Positions 24,405-34,471 of a DNA stretch of 64,000 bases are shown piece by piece; the stretch's first letter is position 1; every line of letters begins with the position of its first letter. The notes below the pieces were generated by a model. It saw only the letters and a list, made by a program, of their open reading frames with translations, was not told where the DNA came from and made no database searches. Made by a program: the position numbers and the translations under genes. The stretch is from Chitinophaga silvisoli (GTDB lineage Bacteria; Bacteroidota; Bacteroidia; Chitinophagales; Chitinophagaceae), in assembly GCF_003412465.1 (NCBI RefSeq), contig NZ_QTJV01000010.1, forward strand, positions 62,001 through 126,000. Direction: 5' to 3'.

Positions 24405-25226
24405 ATGAGTGATCTGTTACAACAAATAGCTGCTGCTTCGGACTATATTAAAAAAATATGGTCTCTGACTCCTGAGGTAGGTATTATTCTGGGAAGTGGA
24501 TTGGGTAACCTGGCCGGTGAAATTTCGGAAGCCATCGAAATTCCTTACAATGAAATTCCCCATTTCCCTACCTCGACCGTCGAAGGGCATCGTGGCCGCC
24601 TGGTCCTGGGCAGAATGAATGGTCGCCCCGTAGTAGCTATGGCAGGTCGTTTTCATTATTATGAAGGATTCTCCATGCAGCAGGTAACCTTCCCTGTAAG
24701 GGTCTTTAAAGCCCTTGGTGTGAAGACTTTACTCGTTTCCAATGCCGCTGGTGGTATGAACCGCGCTTTCAAAGTCGGTGATCTCATGATCATCCGTGAT
24801 CATATCAACCTCCAGCCGGAACACCCACTGCGTGGCCCAAATATTGCTGAATTAGGTCCCCGTTTCCCTGATATGAGCGAACCTTATTCCAAGGCGTTGA
24901 TCGCCAGGGCAAAAGAGATCGCTGCAAACAATAACATCCAGGTACATACCGGTGTATACGTAGGTGTACAGGGCCCTACCTTCGAAACCAGGGCTGAATA
25001 TCAGTATATGGCAAACATCGGGGGCGATGCAGTAGGTATGAGCACCGTACCCGAAGTAATCGTGGCTATGCACAGTAGTATGAAGGTATTTGCCATGAGC
25101 GTGATCACTGATATCGGCATCCGTGAAGAAGAAAACGTGATCACCCACGAAGAAGTGCTGGAAGCTGCCAACGCAGCAGAACCGAAATTAACACTTATTT
25201 TCAGGGAACTGATCAGCGTGTTATAA
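24405..25226 (+). CDS. punA: Purine-nucleoside phosphorylase (trimeric type)
   Basis: A 273-residue family 2 purine-nucleoside phosphorylase that splits (deoxy)guanosine and inosine into base and ribose-1-phosphate. Motifs in order: ILGSGLGNLAGEI (phosphate loop), HFPTSTVEGHRGRLVLG, AGRFHYYEGFS, VSNAAGGMN, then TGVYVGVQGPTFETRAEY and DAVGMSTVPEVIVA at the base site. The final helix has HEEVLEAA. The start is ATG at 24405. The next gene begins 62 nt later and could be co-transcribed. Confidence 0.96.
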   Translation: MSDLLQQIAAASDYIKKIWSLTPEVGIILGSGLGNLAGEISEAIEIPYNEIPHFPTSTVEGHRGRLVLGRMNGRPVVAMAGRFHYYEGFSMQQVTFPVRVFKALGVKTLLVSNAAGGMNRAFKVGDLMIIRDHINLQPEHPLRGPNIAELGPRFPDMSEPYSKALIARAKEIAANNNIQVHTGVYVGVQGPTFETRAEYQYMANIGGDAVGMSTVPEVIVAMHSSMKVFAMSVITDIGIREEENVITHEEVLEAANAAEPKLTLIFRELISVL

Positions 25227-25287
25227 GGTTTTACATAAATTGCACACTTTTCAGCTAGCACAAAAGAAGCAGGAAACAAAACATAGA

Positions 25288-27255
25288 ATGCGGTCATTTA
25301 TTATTACGTTTTTATTGTTGGTCATAATGTCGCAGGTAAAGGCGCAGATCACCAGCCGTTTCAGTAACATGGGCAGCGGTGGCAGTAGCTCCCGGACGAC
25401 AAAGGACTCCAGCTCTAAGAATCAGGCGCCGGACACCCTGACCATCACTTACCGGAGATTGGGAGAACCCACTGACTATAAAATGGACTCCTCGATCGCC
25501 GATTTCAATGGCCCCTTTCTGAGAGTGCCCGCGAACTACATTTACCTGGGCAATAATGGCTCGCCGGCACGCCCGGTGGCCTTCACGCCACGTATGACGG
25601 CAGGTTTCGATGCCGGTTTTCATAGCTTTGACCCTTACGGTTTCAATCATGACAACGCAAGGATCTACTATACAAACCGCCCCTATTCGGAACTGAATTA
25701 TATGATTGGCAGCCAGCAGGAACAACAGCTGGGCGTTCTGCATACCCAGAACCGTACTGACAGGTTCAATTTCGGGTTCGAGTACCAGAAGATCTATGCC
25801 CCCGGCTACTTCCGCTCTCAAACCACGAATCACAACATTTACCGGCTTACAGGCAGGTACAACTCCAGGGATAAACGCTACAATGCCACTCTCAGTTACT
25901 TCTATAACAAGTATGCAAACGGTGAAAACGGTGGTATCAGGAACGATGATGACCTGGACAATCCCCGCTATAGTCAGCGTAAAACTATCGACGTAAACCT
26001 GGGAAATGATGCCAGCACCACCAGCAGTCTTTTTAACTCTACCATCCCGGTGAAGAGCTCAATCGACCAGGCAGGCTTCCTCTTCATGCAGTCCTACGAC
26101 TGGGGAAAAGGAGATACCATCCATGTGAACGATACGACAGACGTATATAAATTTGATCCGGTATTCAGGGTGCAATACACCTTCAAACTGAATAAAGACC
26201 AGGTAGCATACCTGGATCCCACACCAGATACGTTTTTCTATACTACGCATTATGGCTGGGCTTATTCCGGCGATACCATCAGGGCACAGCACAATTTCAG
26301 AACGATTTCCAACGATCTCTCCCTGGTACAATTTCCCATCAGGGGCAACCAGGCCCACTTCATCACAGCAGGGGCGAGGATCGAGAATACCACAGGTACG
26401 TTCCTGGATTCAGATATTAAGTTTAGCAACCTGGCCCTGCACGGGGAATACCGTAATAAGACCAAAAACCAGAAATGGGACTTCCAGGCCCTGGGCGAAT
26501 TGTACATGGCAGGGGAGAACCAGGGGGATTACAGCGTGAGTGGTATGCTAAGCAGGTACCTGAACCCAACCCTGGGAAATGTAAAACTGGCCTTCTCGAA
26601 CGTAAACAGGGAGCCTTCGTATGTATACAAGTATTTTTCGAGTAACTACGACAGCTGGTATAACAGCAACCTGGCAAAGGAAAATATCTCTAAATTACAG
26701 TTCATCGCAGACAATCCAAAGCTGAAGTACAACCTGACAGTCAACTACTACATCATCGGCAATTACACCTATATGAGTAGTTACTATAAGAGTGCACAGG
26801 CAGACGCGATCTTCAATATGCTGGAAATCATGTTCAGCAAGAAGTTCACCTGGAGACACTGGAACTGGTATGCAGATTTCACCTTCCAGCAGGTACACGG
26901 TACAGCACCGGTGAATATTCCAACCCTTTGGACCCGTCACCGCATCGCCTACGAAAACAGGCTGTTTAACAACCTGAATCTGATGGTGGGCGTAGAGGCA
27001 AAATACATGACAGCCTATGATGCAGACGATTACTCTCCCATCATCGGTCAATTTGTGTATCAGACTACCCAAAAAGTTCAATATTATGCACCTGACCTGG
27101 CCGCTTTCCTCCATTTCCGTATCAAATCGTTCAATGCTTTCATTAGAACCGAGAACCTGAACACCTTTTTTGCTACAAATAATTTCGCCGGACCGCATTA
27201 TCCTTACAATAACTTCCAATTCAGACTGGGGTTACGTTGGTGGTTCGTAAACTAA
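25288..27255 (+). CDS. Putative outer membrane porin
   Basis: A 655-residue exported beta-barrel. A signal peptide covers about 1-20 (MRSFIITFLLLVIMSQVKAQ), followed by a Ser-rich linker and then alternating aromatic/polar strands throughout, ending in FQFRLGLRWWFVN, whose terminal aromatic fits a barrel end. It resembles the Bacteroidota putative porin family. No TonB plug is seen. An in-frame TTG at 25240 would place 16 polar residues before the signal peptide, so ATG 25288 is preferred. The substrate is unknown. Confidence 0.8.
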   Translation: MRSFIITFLLLVIMSQVKAQITSRFSNMGSGGSSSRTTKDSSSKNQAPDTLTITYRRLGEPTDYKMDSSIADFNGPFLRVPANYIYLGNNGSPARPVAFTPRMTAGFDAGFHSFDPYGFNHDNARIYYTNRPYSELNYMIGSQQEQQLGVLHTQNRTDRFNFGFEYQKIYAPGYFRSQTTNHNIYRLTGRYNSRDKRYNATLSYFYNKYANGENGGIRNDDDLDNPRYSQRKTIDVNLGNDASTTSSLFNSTIPVKSSIDQAGFLFMQSYDWGKGDTIHVNDTTDVYKFDPVFRVQYTFKLNKDQVAYLDPTPDTFFYTTHYGWAYSGDTIRAQHNFRTISNDLSLVQFPIRGNQAHFITAGARIENTTGTFLDSDIKFSNLALHGEYRNKTKNQKWDFQALGELYMAGENQGDYSVSGMLSRYLNPTLGNVKLAFSNVNREPSYVYKYFSSNYDSWYNSNLAKENISKLQFIADNPKLKYNLTVNYYIIGNYTYMSSYYKSAQADAIFNMLEIMFSKKFTWRHWNWYADFTFQQVHGTAPVNIPTLWTRHRIAYENRLFNNLNLMVGVEAKYMTAYDADDYSPIIGQFVYQTTQKVQYYAPDLAAFLHFRIKSFNAFIRTENLNTFFATNNFAGPHYPYNNFQFRLGLRWWFVN

Positions 27256-27303
27256 AATTAGTAGTAGTGTAACGGATTGATAATTAGTATATTACTAAAA
27301 TAA

Positions 27304-27344
27304 GGGCATAAACCGTTTTAGCGCGTTTATGCCCTCTTTTTTTT
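27304..27344 (+). terminator. Terminator after the porin gene
   Basis: 10-bp perfect stem (27304-27313 with 27325-27334) followed by C and a run of T. Confidence 0.88.
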
Positions 27345-27403
27345 CCACAACTGCGTTCAACTGGCGTAAGATTTGTTTAACTTACTTGTAAAATGGAATA
27401 ATT

Positions 27404-27619
27404 ATGAAGGCATTTACAGTAGTTTACAACAGGAACAGATACTCAGTTCAACCGATTAACGGGCATTCCCCCCGCTTTAAAGTTAATCTGAATGGCAGTG
27501 ATGTATTTTTTGAACACGATCTCGATGGGCACGTACGTGCAGAAGCTACCAAAGTAGCCAGTATGTCTCTGTTATTAGCAATCGCTGATCAGATCGAGGA
27601 AAATCATGAAGAGAAATAG
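27404..27619 (+). CDS. Small conserved-type hypothetical protein
   Basis: A 71-residue soluble protein (MKAFTVVYNRNRYSVQPING start). It has a short beta-rich N-terminal half with aromatic residues, then a charged helix ending ADQIEENHEEK. Codon use resembles the neighbours, and it has its own ATG after the porin terminator. I do not recognise a named domain. After it, about 300 nt hold no ORF of note, only short hairpins and an AT palindrome at 27874-27894. Confidence 0.7.
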   Translation: MKAFTVVYNRNRYSVQPINGHSPRFKVNLNGSDVFFEHDLDGHVRAEATKVASMSLLLAIADQIEENHEEK

Positions 27620-27921
27620 TAATAGACATCGCCACCATTATCAGAGAATCCTGACCCTTTTTGCCCCATACCATCTCCAATGAAATAACTCATTTTTAAT
27701 TTCCGCGTTGACTTGTTATTGACTTTATAAAAGCAGTAATGTAAGTGCTTTGTGCTGTATACAAAGTGCATTGCAATGCTGCTTTAAGGGCCTTTTTGGC
27801 TTTTTACAAATACCCGCGCATTTGCCTGAGACAAGTACGCGGGAATTTGCTATGCCTGCAACTGGCTTAATTTTAATTCAAAATTAAACCCCATGCGAAC
27901 CAGCTTTTTATTTTTAAATTA

Positions 27922-27929
27922 TACCTTTG
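27922..27929 (+). promoter_or_regulatory. -7 element before the 22-residue ORF
   Basis: TACCTTTG, an exact TAnnTTTG match, lies 39 nt before the ATG at 27969. Confidence 0.55.
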
Positions 27930-27968
27930 TAGTGAAGTTCGAATTCTTAATGCATTAATGAAGAAAGG

Positions 27969-28037
27969 ATGAAAGTAGTTGTGTCAATATTAAAATTCAT
28001 ACAGTCTTTATTTGTGAAGAAAAACTGTTGTAAGTAA
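27969..28037 (+). CDS. Candidate 22-residue membrane-associated small protein
   Basis: ATG-initiated 23-codon ORF encoding MKVVVSILKFIQ, then SLFVKKNCCK. It has a single amphipathic or hydrophobic helix followed by a Lys-rich tail with a Cys pair at residues 20-21. A purine-rich AGAAAGG directly precedes the ATG, and an exact -7 element lies upstream. A four-codon ORF (ATG AAG AAA GGA TGA) ends overlapping its start. The combination of promoter, ribosome site and coherent peptide argues for a real gene, but none of these is proof. Confidence 0.5.
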   Translation: MKVVVSILKFIQSLFVKKNCCK

Positions 28038-28163
28038 ATCAGCATTTTAATTAACCCCCATGGATATGTTAGCATCAAATTTGTAGTATTATTACGACCC
28101 CGTCAATAACTTCTATAAAAATATTTTCAAATACGTACCTTTAATTAATTGTTTCAAACGCCA

Positions 28164-29822
28164 ATGAAGTATAAGTTTGTAAGGGACATACTGCTATGTC
28201 TTGTAGCATCGTTTGCATTGTTTTCCTGCCATCAGAAGCGGGAGCTCCGGAAAAGAGAAATAGTGAGAGACGTAAAAGAATTAGGTGAAGTAGTACCGGA
28301 ACAAATAGGTGAACGACTCAGCTACACGGCTGACAACAAAACTCTTGAAGATAAAGTGCCCGTACACAGCGTACCTGCGTTACAGTACTTTTACCAGCTC
28401 GCAGCCAACCAGGCCAAATGGTCTGTAGATGGACAACTGATCCCCGCTGCGGATTCTATGTTGTATTTCATTGACCATGCCGACGAAGTAGGATTACCAG
28501 CAGGTATTTATCATCAGGGCGCACTGGATACTGCCATACAGCAACTCCATGCCGCTACCGGTTCCGGCAAAGACGCGGCACTGCTGGCAGAAGTAGATGT
28601 GATGATGACAGATGCCTTTATGAAAATGGCTAGCCATCTCCGTTATGGCATCGCGCCGCGCGACAGTATTACCTTACGTCCTGATTCTGTACTCACAGAT
28701 TCTGCACTCGTACAACTGCTTAGCACCGCAATAAAAGACAATAACATCGCAGGCACCTTTCACCAGCTGGAACCAGCTTACGAAGGTTATCATTCCCTGA
28801 AAGCAGCCCTCCTCAATTTCAAAGCAAAATATCAATCCTTACATTGGGATTCACTGCCCACTGCCTATGTGGATACACCGGCATTCAAACAACTGGTGCT
28901 AAACCGCCTGGTACAGACAGGTCATGTAGATACTGCCAACGGACATGGTTCCGATACCGCATTGCTGAGAGAAGGTGTGAAAGCTTTTCAGAAAGAGTTT
29001 TGCTTATTTGAAGACGGACAGGCAGGTAAGAAAACCATCCAGGTGATGAATAAATCCTATCATGACTGGATGATACAAGCCGCTGTAAACCTTGACCGCT
29101 GGCGCAAATGGCCGGATTCATTACCCAACCGCTACATCTTTGTAAATATACCCGGCTACCATATGATGGTGTGGGATAGTGGCCAGGTCGTACTTGATTC
29201 CCGTGTCATAGTCGGTGCACCCCGTACACGCACACCGCTGCTGAATTCCAGGTTGTCTAACTTCGTGATGTATCCTTACTGGCGTGTACCCTTCAGTATT
29301 TCCATCAAAGAAATGCTGCCCGCCATTCAGAAAGATCCCCATTACCTGGCGAAAAAGAACCTGGAAGTAATAGATAAGGATGGCAATGCAGTGAACCCGG
29401 ATAGTGTACCCTGGAAAAAGTTCAGCAAGAACTATTTCCCTTATGTATTGAGACAAATGGATGGCCTGGAAAACTCGTTAGGGATCATGAAATTTAATTT
29501 CTTTAATAAATACGCTGTATACCTGCACGATACAAACAACAGGGGATTGTTCAGAAATTCCTACCGTGCTATGAGCCATGGTTGTGTGCGTATTCAGCAA
29601 TGGGATAGTCTGGCGATGTACCTGATTAAAGATGATAAACGATTCAAAAGAGACAGTGTACGCGCCTGGCTGGATAAAGGGCAGAAGAAACAGATCGATC
29701 TGTCGCATAGCATCCCTATTTACTTAAGGTATTATACCGCCGAAGGTAAGGACGGCCAGATGATGTTTTACGAAGACATTTATGGGGAAGATAAAGTGCT
29801 GAAAAAATTAATGTCCTTATAA
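28164..29822 (+). CDS. L,D-transpeptidase (YkuD/YcbB type), lipoprotein
   Basis: A 552-residue periplasmic L,D-transpeptidase of the YcbB/LdtD kind, which makes 3-3 cross-links in peptidoglycan. The lipoprotein signal has lipobox LFSC near residue 22. An N-terminal scaffold and a peptidoglycan-binding-like helix region (about 255-300, LLREGVKAFQKEFCLFEDG) precede the YkuD domain (about 325-480). That domain has YLHDTNNRGLF and the catalytic SHGCVR with His472 and Cys474. An upstream in-frame TTG (28149) adds only five residues. Strong terminator after the stop. Confidence 0.92.
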   Translation: MKYKFVRDILLCLVASFALFSCHQKRELRKREIVRDVKELGEVVPEQIGERLSYTADNKTLEDKVPVHSVPALQYFYQLAANQAKWSVDGQLIPAADSMLYFIDHADEVGLPAGIYHQGALDTAIQQLHAATGSGKDAALLAEVDVMMTDAFMKMASHLRYGIAPRDSITLRPDSVLTDSALVQLLSTAIKDNNIAGTFHQLEPAYEGYHSLKAALLNFKAKYQSLHWDSLPTAYVDTPAFKQLVLNRLVQTGHVDTANGHGSDTALLREGVKAFQKEFCLFEDGQAGKKTIQVMNKSYHDWMIQAAVNLDRWRKWPDSLPNRYIFVNIPGYHMMVWDSGQVVLDSRVIVGAPRTRTPLLNSRLSNFVMYPYWRVPFSISIKEMLPAIQKDPHYLAKKNLEVIDKDGNAVNPDSVPWKKFSKNYFPYVLRQMDGLENSLGIMKFNFFNKYAVYLHDTNNRGLFRNSYRAMSHGCVRIQQWDSLAMYLIKDDKRFKRDSVRAWLDKGQKKQIDLSHSIPIYLRYYTAEGKDGQMMFYEDIYGEDKVLKKLMSL

Positions 29823-29861
29823 AAATGGGGCTTTTACCGAAGGTAAAAGCCCCATTTTTTT
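29821..29861 (+). terminator. Terminator of the L,D-transpeptidase gene
   Basis: 18-bp perfect stem (29821-29838 with 29842-29859) with a GAA loop, starting in the TAA stop and ending in a T run. Confidence 0.9.
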
Positions 29862-29953
29862 GCCCTGTTAAAAACAAACTTCTATAAAGTAACAACGTCC
29901 TCCCACAAAGGAAGGACGTCGTCTCATATCAGTATTGCAAACGTGTGGCGTAA

Positions 29954-31186
29954 TTATTTACCCAGTTTTACCTTCAGTGCATCATCCAATGCCGTCAGGA
30001 ATTCTTCAGTGTAAAGATAATGCTTTCCGTGTTCAACTTTATTACCGTGAATACAAACAGCCAAATCTTTCGTCATCTTTCCACTCTCTACAACCTCCAC
30101 ACAAACCTGCTCCAGTGCATGACAGAAATCAATCAGCGCCTGATTATTATCAAGACGACCTCTGAATTCCAAACCTCTTGTCCATGCAAAGATAGATGCA
30201 ATCGGGTTAGTAGAAGTTGGCTTACCAGCCTGGTGATCACGATAGTGACGGGTTACAGTACCGTGAGCAGCTTCTGCTTCCATTACTTTACCATCAGGGG
30301 TAACCAGGGTAGAAGTCATCAGACCCAGTGAACCAAAACCTTGTGCAACGGTATCAGACTGTACGTCACCATCATAGTTCTTACAAGCCCATACAAAGTT
30401 ACCATTCCATTTCAGTGCGCTGGCTACCATGTCATCGATCAGGCGATGCTCGTAAGTCAGACCAGCTGCATCAAACTTAGCTTTGAATTCCTGCTGATAA
30501 ATTTCTTCGAAGATATCTTTGAAACGACCATCATATTTCTTCAGGATGGTGTTCTTGGTACTCAGGTACAAAGGCCATTTCTTGATCAGTGCCTGGTTGA
30601 AACATGCACGTGCAAAGCCCTTGATAGATTCGTCGGTGTTGTACATAGCCAGCGCTACGCCATCGCCTTTGAAGTTGTACACTTCATGCTCGATTACTTC
30701 ACCATTTTCACCTTCAAACTTGATAGTCAGTTTACCCTTACCTTTTACAACGAAGTCAGTAGCACGGTACTGGTCACCAAAAGCGTGACGGCCGATGCAG
30801 ATAGGAGCAGTCCAGTTAGGAACCAGGCGTGGTACGTTTGAAGTAACGATTGGCTCACGGAAAACTGTACCATCCAGGATGTTACGGATAGTACCGTTTG
30901 GTGACTTCCACATCTGTTTCAGATTGAACTCTTTTACACGAGCCTCGTCAGGAGTGATGGTAGCACATTTAATACCTACACCCACCTCTCTGATCGCGTT
31001 CGCAGCATCTATAGTAACCTGGTCATTGGTCGCATCACGGTGCTCCATGCCAAGATCGAAGTATTTAATTTCAACGTCAAGATAAGGAAGTATCAGTTTG
31101 TCTTTAATAAATTTCCAGATGATCCTGGTCATCTCATCTCCATCGAGTTCTACGACAGGATTTGTGACTTTAATTTTTTCTGCCAT
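29954..31186 (-). CDS. icd: NADP-dependent isocitrate dehydrogenase, eukaryote-like (type II)
   Basis: A 410-residue IDH that converts isocitrate to 2-oxoglutarate with NADP+. It belongs to the homodimeric group that includes mitochondrial/cytosolic IDH1/2: start [53 protein letters not shown] (substrate Ser and Arg), [13 protein letters not shown] and [14 protein letters not shown]. It is unrelated at subfamily level to the second IDH 250 nt upstream on the same strand. A near -7 element (TATATTTC) lies upstream. Isolated by spacers on both sides. Confidence 0.93.
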   Translation of the reverse strand: MAEKIKVTNPVVELDGDEMTRIIWKFIKDKLILPYLDVEIKYFDLGMEHRDATNDQVTIDAANAIREVGVGIKCATITPDEARVKEFNLKQMWKSPNGTIRNILDGTVFREPIVTSNVPRLVPNWTAPICIGRHAFGDQYRATDFVVKGKGKLTIKFEGENGEVIEHEVYNFKGDGVALAMYNTDESIKGFARACFNQALIKKWPLYLSTKNTILKKYDGRFKDIFEEIYQQEFKAKFDAAGLTYEHRLIDDMVASALKWNGNFVWACKNYDGDVQSDTVAQGFGSLGLMTSTLVTPDGKVMEAEAAHGTVTRHYRDHQAGKPTSTNPIASIFAWTRGLEFRGRLDNNQALIDFCHALEQVCVEVVESGKMTKDLAVCIHGNKVEHGKHYLYTEEFLTALDDALKVKLGK

Positions 31187-31442
31187 TTTCGGGTTTGATT
31201 TTTAAATAGTTACGAGTAATCGCGAAATATACAATAAGTGGGAACAATTTACAAGTTTTTCGATGTAAGGGAGTGTTGTGTTAAGTTTAAGTACAGTCAA
31301 CGCTTATAATAACTCCTTTACCTGTAGGCATTTAAGCGAAGCCCCAAAGCCGCATTAAACACTTTCCAATAGTCACCAAGGGCCGGCTAAAAAGCTCATC
31401 GCCTCTTAGCCAGCCCCTTAAAAACTTATAAACTGACCTTTG

Positions 31443-32708
31443 TTACAGGTGCTTAATCACTTCATCCGCAAACTCGCTGGTTTTCACCAGGGTTGCATCG
31501 TCCATCAATTTGTAGAAGTCGATGGTTACACGCTTACGCGCGATAGCTGTGCTCAGACCTTGTACGATCATGTTAGCAGCTTCATTCCAGCCCATGTATT
31601 CCAGCATCATTACACCACTCAGGATCACAGAGCTGGGGTTCATGGTATTGGTATTAGCAAAACGAGGTGCGGTACCGTGTGTAGCTTCGAACACTGCATG
31701 ACCGGTCAGGTAGTTGATATTCGCACCTGGTGCGATACCGATACCACCTACAGCTGCTGCCAGGGCATCAGAAATGTAGTCACCATTCAGGTTCAGGGTA
31801 GCTACCACTGAGTAATCCTGTGGTGCCAGCAGAATCTGCTGCAGGAAGTTGTCAGCGATCACATCTTTAACGATCAGTTTCTTATGTGCAGTGGCTACAG
31901 CCAGTTCTTTGTTAGCTTCTTCTTCACCTTTCTCTTTCTTGGTAGCTTCCCATTGTTCCCAGGTATAAACCTGCTCGCCAAATTCACGTACAGCCAGTTC
32001 ATAACCCCAGTTTTTGAAACCACCTTCGGTGAATTTCATGATGTTACCTTTGTGAACCAGTGTCAGGGAAGGCAGTTTCTTTTCCAGTGCATACTTGAGA
32101 GCTGCACGTACCAGGCGCTCAGTACCTTCTTTGGAAACCGGCTTGATACCCAGGGAAGAAGTTTCAGGGAAACGGATTTTCTTTACACCCATTTCTTCCT
32201 GCAGGAACTTCAGCAGCTTTTCAGCTTCTGGTGTACCATACATATATTCGATACCGGCATAGATATCTTCCGTGTTTTCGCGGAAAATGACCATGTCTAC
32301 TTTCTCAGGGTGCTTAACCGGAGAAGGCACCTTGTCGAACCAACGTACAGGACGTACGCAGGCATACAGATCCAGTTCCTGGCGCATTGCTACGTTCAGT
32401 GAACGGATACCACCACCTACCGGGGTAGACAGCGGTCCTTTGATAGAAACCAGATATTCTTTGAAGGCTTCCAGCGTTGCTTTCGGCAGCCATTCACCCG
32501 TCTGCTGGAAGGCTTTTTCTCCCGCCAGTACCTCTTTCCATTCTATCTTTCTTTTTCCACCATAGGCCTTTTCGACAGCGGCGTCAAATACACGCACGCT
32601 GGCAGCCCAGATATCCGGCCCGATACCATCACCTTCAATAAAAGGAATAATGGGATTGTCAGGAACCGATAACTGGCCATTGGTCATTGATATTTTTTCT
32701 GCCGGCAT
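31443..32708 (-). CDS. icd: NADP-dependent isocitrate dehydrogenase, E. coli-like (type I)
   Basis: A 421-residue bacterial-type [37 protein letters not shown] (substrate loop with the regulatory Ser), [41 protein letters not shown] and [11 protein letters not shown]. The ATG at 32708 follows a TACCTTTG -7 element at 32756-32763. A TTG at 32807 would start upstream of that promoter, so it is rejected. The window therefore carries two distinct IDH subfamilies in tandem. A hairpin near 31381-31415 lies beyond the stop. Confidence 0.93.
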   Translation of the reverse strand: MPAEKISMTNGQLSVPDNPIIPFIEGDGIGPDIWAASVRVFDAAVEKAYGGKRKIEWKEVLAGEKAFQQTGEWLPKATLEAFKEYLVSIKGPLSTPVGGGIRSLNVAMRQELDLYACVRPVRWFDKVPSPVKHPEKVDMVIFRENTEDIYAGIEYMYGTPEAEKLLKFLQEEMGVKKIRFPETSSLGIKPVSKEGTERLVRAALKYALEKKLPSLTLVHKGNIMKFTEGGFKNWGYELAVREFGEQVYTWEQWEATKKEKGEEEANKELAVATAHKKLIVKDVIADNFLQQILLAPQDYSVVATLNLNGDYISDALAAAVGGIGIAPGANINYLTGHAVFEATHGTAPRFANTNTMNPSSVILSGVMMLEYMGWNEAANMIVQGLSTAIARKRVTIDFYKLMDDATLVKTSEFADEVIKHL

Positions 32709-32755
32709 AAAACTAGTTTCTTTACGTGTTCGTAATTTTGTAAAATATTCGAGCG

Positions 32756-32763
32756 CAAAGGTA
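32756..32763 (-). promoter_or_regulatory. -7 element of the type I icd gene
   Basis: TACCTTTG on the minus strand, 48 nt before the ATG at 32708; it decides the start choice. Confidence 0.55.
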
Positions 32764-32840
32764 CTAATTAATGACCGAAACAGAATGTTAAACCAGCGAT
32801 TCTTCAACAGGAACCCGCTAACAGTTTAAAAACTATCCCT

Positions 32841-33542
32841 ATGTACAAATTATTTTTAATTTGCTTTTTGTTCCTCACCTTACAGCTTAAAGCAAAACCC
32901 ATGACGACTCCAAACGATACTACCGTGTATACATACTTAGCCCTGGGCGATAGTTATACCATTGGTGAAGGGGTAGGGGAAAACGACCGTTTCCCTGTTC
33001 AGACCGTTAAGATTCTGAAAAACAGTGGAATACAGGTGGCTGACCCCAAAATAGTGGCCAAAACCGGCTGGACTACCATCGAACTCAACGATGAGCTGAC
33101 AGCAAACCCTATCAACGAAACCTACGATATCGTAACCCTGCTGATAGGAGTGAACGATCAGTATAGGGGCTTTCCGGTAGAAAGCTATAAACCCTGGTTT
33201 ACCAAACTCCTGGAAAGGGCCATTGCCTATGCCGGCGGAAAAGCTAACCGGGTAGTAGTCCTCTCCGTGCCTGACTGGGGCGTGACCCCGTATGCCGAAG
33301 GCCGTGACCGGGATGACATAGCAGGGCAGATAGACCTGTACAACGAAGCCAATAAAGCGATTGCAAAGAAACATAAGGTAAAATACCTGGATATCACTGC
33401 CGATACCCGCGAGGTGATGCAGGATCCGGAGCACCTGCTGGCAAAAGATCAGTTGCATTACTCCGGCCAGGAAATGGGCATGTGGGCGGCAAAACTGTCT
33501 ATTATCCTCAAAGCTATGCTGGCACCGCCACCAGCTTATTAA
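32841..33542 (+). CDS. SGNH/GDSL hydrolase, exported
   Basis: A 233-residue esterase/lipase-like protein of the SGNH superfamily. A signal peptide covers about 1-18, then block I ALGDSYTIGEG (catalytic Ser), a Gly in the AKTGWTT region, block III LIGVNDQY (Asn) and a C-terminal DQLHYSGQE with the Asp-x-x-His pair. It probably hydrolyses ester bonds on sugars or lipids outside the cytoplasm; the substrate is unknown. Divergent from the IDH gene and followed by a near-perfect palindrome. Confidence 0.9.
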   Translation: MYKLFLICFLFLTLQLKAKPMTTPNDTTVYTYLALGDSYTIGEGVGENDRFPVQTVKILKNSGIQVADPKIVAKTGWTTIELNDELTANPINETYDIVTLLIGVNDQYRGFPVESYKPWFTKLLERAIAYAGGKANRVVVLSVPDWGVTPYAEGRDRDDIAGQIDLYNEANKAIAKKHKVKYLDITADTREVMQDPEHLLAKDQLHYSGQEMGMWAAKLSIILKAMLAPPPAY

Positions 33543-33550
33543 ATGATTTT

Positions 33551-33576
33551 GGTTGCCGGCCTGCAGGCTGGCAACC
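33551..33576. terminator. Palindrome after the SGNH hydrolase
   Basis: 26-nt palindrome with one G-T pair, centred on CTG/CAG, without a T run; a possible but weak terminator. Confidence 0.35.
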
Positions 33577-33669
33577 TTCCAACAAATATTTCACCGACCT
33601 TTTCATGCCGCTTACCGGCATCTCCCCAATTTTAACCTAAACCCCCTTTCCTAACCCGGCATTCCTTTC

Positions 33670-33677
33670 TAAGTTTG
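33670..33677 (+). promoter_or_regulatory. -7 element before the LiaF-like gene
   Basis: TAAGTTTG, an exact TAnnTTTG match, 21 nt before the ATG at 33699. It probably drives the LiaF-like, DUF4288, kinase and regulator genes. Confidence 0.55.
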
Positions 33678-33698
33678 TATCGTAAATGAAAACAAACA

Positions 33699-34454
33699 AT
33701 GCAAAATAAAGATTCGTACAGACGGAGAAGACACGAAAAGAACGGAGCCATGAGAGGCGTTGTAATTCTGCTGGTAGGCGTATTCCTCTTATTACACAAC
33801 CTGGATATGGATCTGCACCTGCCCTCCTGGTTAATATCCTGGCAAATGCTGATCATCGTTATAGGCGGTATCCTCTGGTTAAGGAGTGAATGTAAAAACG
33901 TGGCAGGCCTCATCATGATGGCAGTAGGTACAGTCTTTATCATCAGGGAATATTTTTACCTGCCATTCGATATCGATCGTTTTATCTGGCCTGCACTCTT
34001 AATCATCGTCGGTTTACTCTTTATCATATTCCGGCCTGGTAGTAACCCGAAATCACTGGGTATCGGGGATGATACGGAGGCCAAAGTGATTCCTGACCTA
34101 TTCCCGGTAGATGAAGATTTTATCAATGCACAGATCCTTTTCAGTGGCGAAAACCGCCTCATCGTATCAAAGAAATTCAAAGGTGGCCGCATCTCTACCA
34201 TCTTCGGTGGCTGCGATGTAAACCTTTTGCAGGCCGATTTTAATGGTGCAATAGAACTCAATTGCCAATGTATATTCGGAGGAGTAGAACTGGTAGTACC
34301 TTCCAACTGGGAAGTGAAAATTATAACCAACAGTATCTTCGGTGGTGTAGAAGATAAACGCCCCATCGAACTCCTGGGCAGTAACCCTGACAAGGTACTC
34401 CTTATCAAAGGCAGCTGCATCTTCGGCGGCATTGAGATTAAAAGTTATAGCTGA
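33699..34454 (+). CDS. LiaF-like membrane protein (cell-envelope stress)
   Basis: A 251-residue protein with a basic N-terminus and four membrane helices between residues 18 and 112 (DUF5668-like). The soluble C-terminal beta-helix contains four repeats of an IFGG turn (STIFGGCD, CIFGGVE, SIFGGVED, CIFGGIE), the mark of the LiaF/cell wall-active antibiotic response family. In Firmicutes, LiaF restrains the LiaRS two-component system. Here the gene sits two genes ahead of a LytS/LytTR pair on the same strand, which suggests an analogous modulator role (inference). Confidence 0.85.
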   Translation: MQNKDSYRRRRHEKNGAMRGVVILLVGVFLLLHNLDMDLHLPSWLISWQMLIIVIGGILWLRSECKNVAGLIMMAVGTVFIIREYFYLPFDIDRFIWPALLIIVGLLFIIFRPGSNPKSLGIGDDTEAKVIPDLFPVDEDFINAQILFSGENRLIVSKKFKGGRISTIFGGCDVNLLQADFNGAIELNCQCIFGGVELVVPSNWEVKIITNSIFGGVEDKRPIELLGSNPDKVLLIKGSCIFGGIEIKSYS

Positions 34455-34471
34455 TTCTAAATATTAAAATT

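Noticed and set aside
32709-32807. 33-residue N-terminal extension of the type I IDH
   Set aside because: A -7 element lies inside the extension and the family start matches the ATG at 32708.
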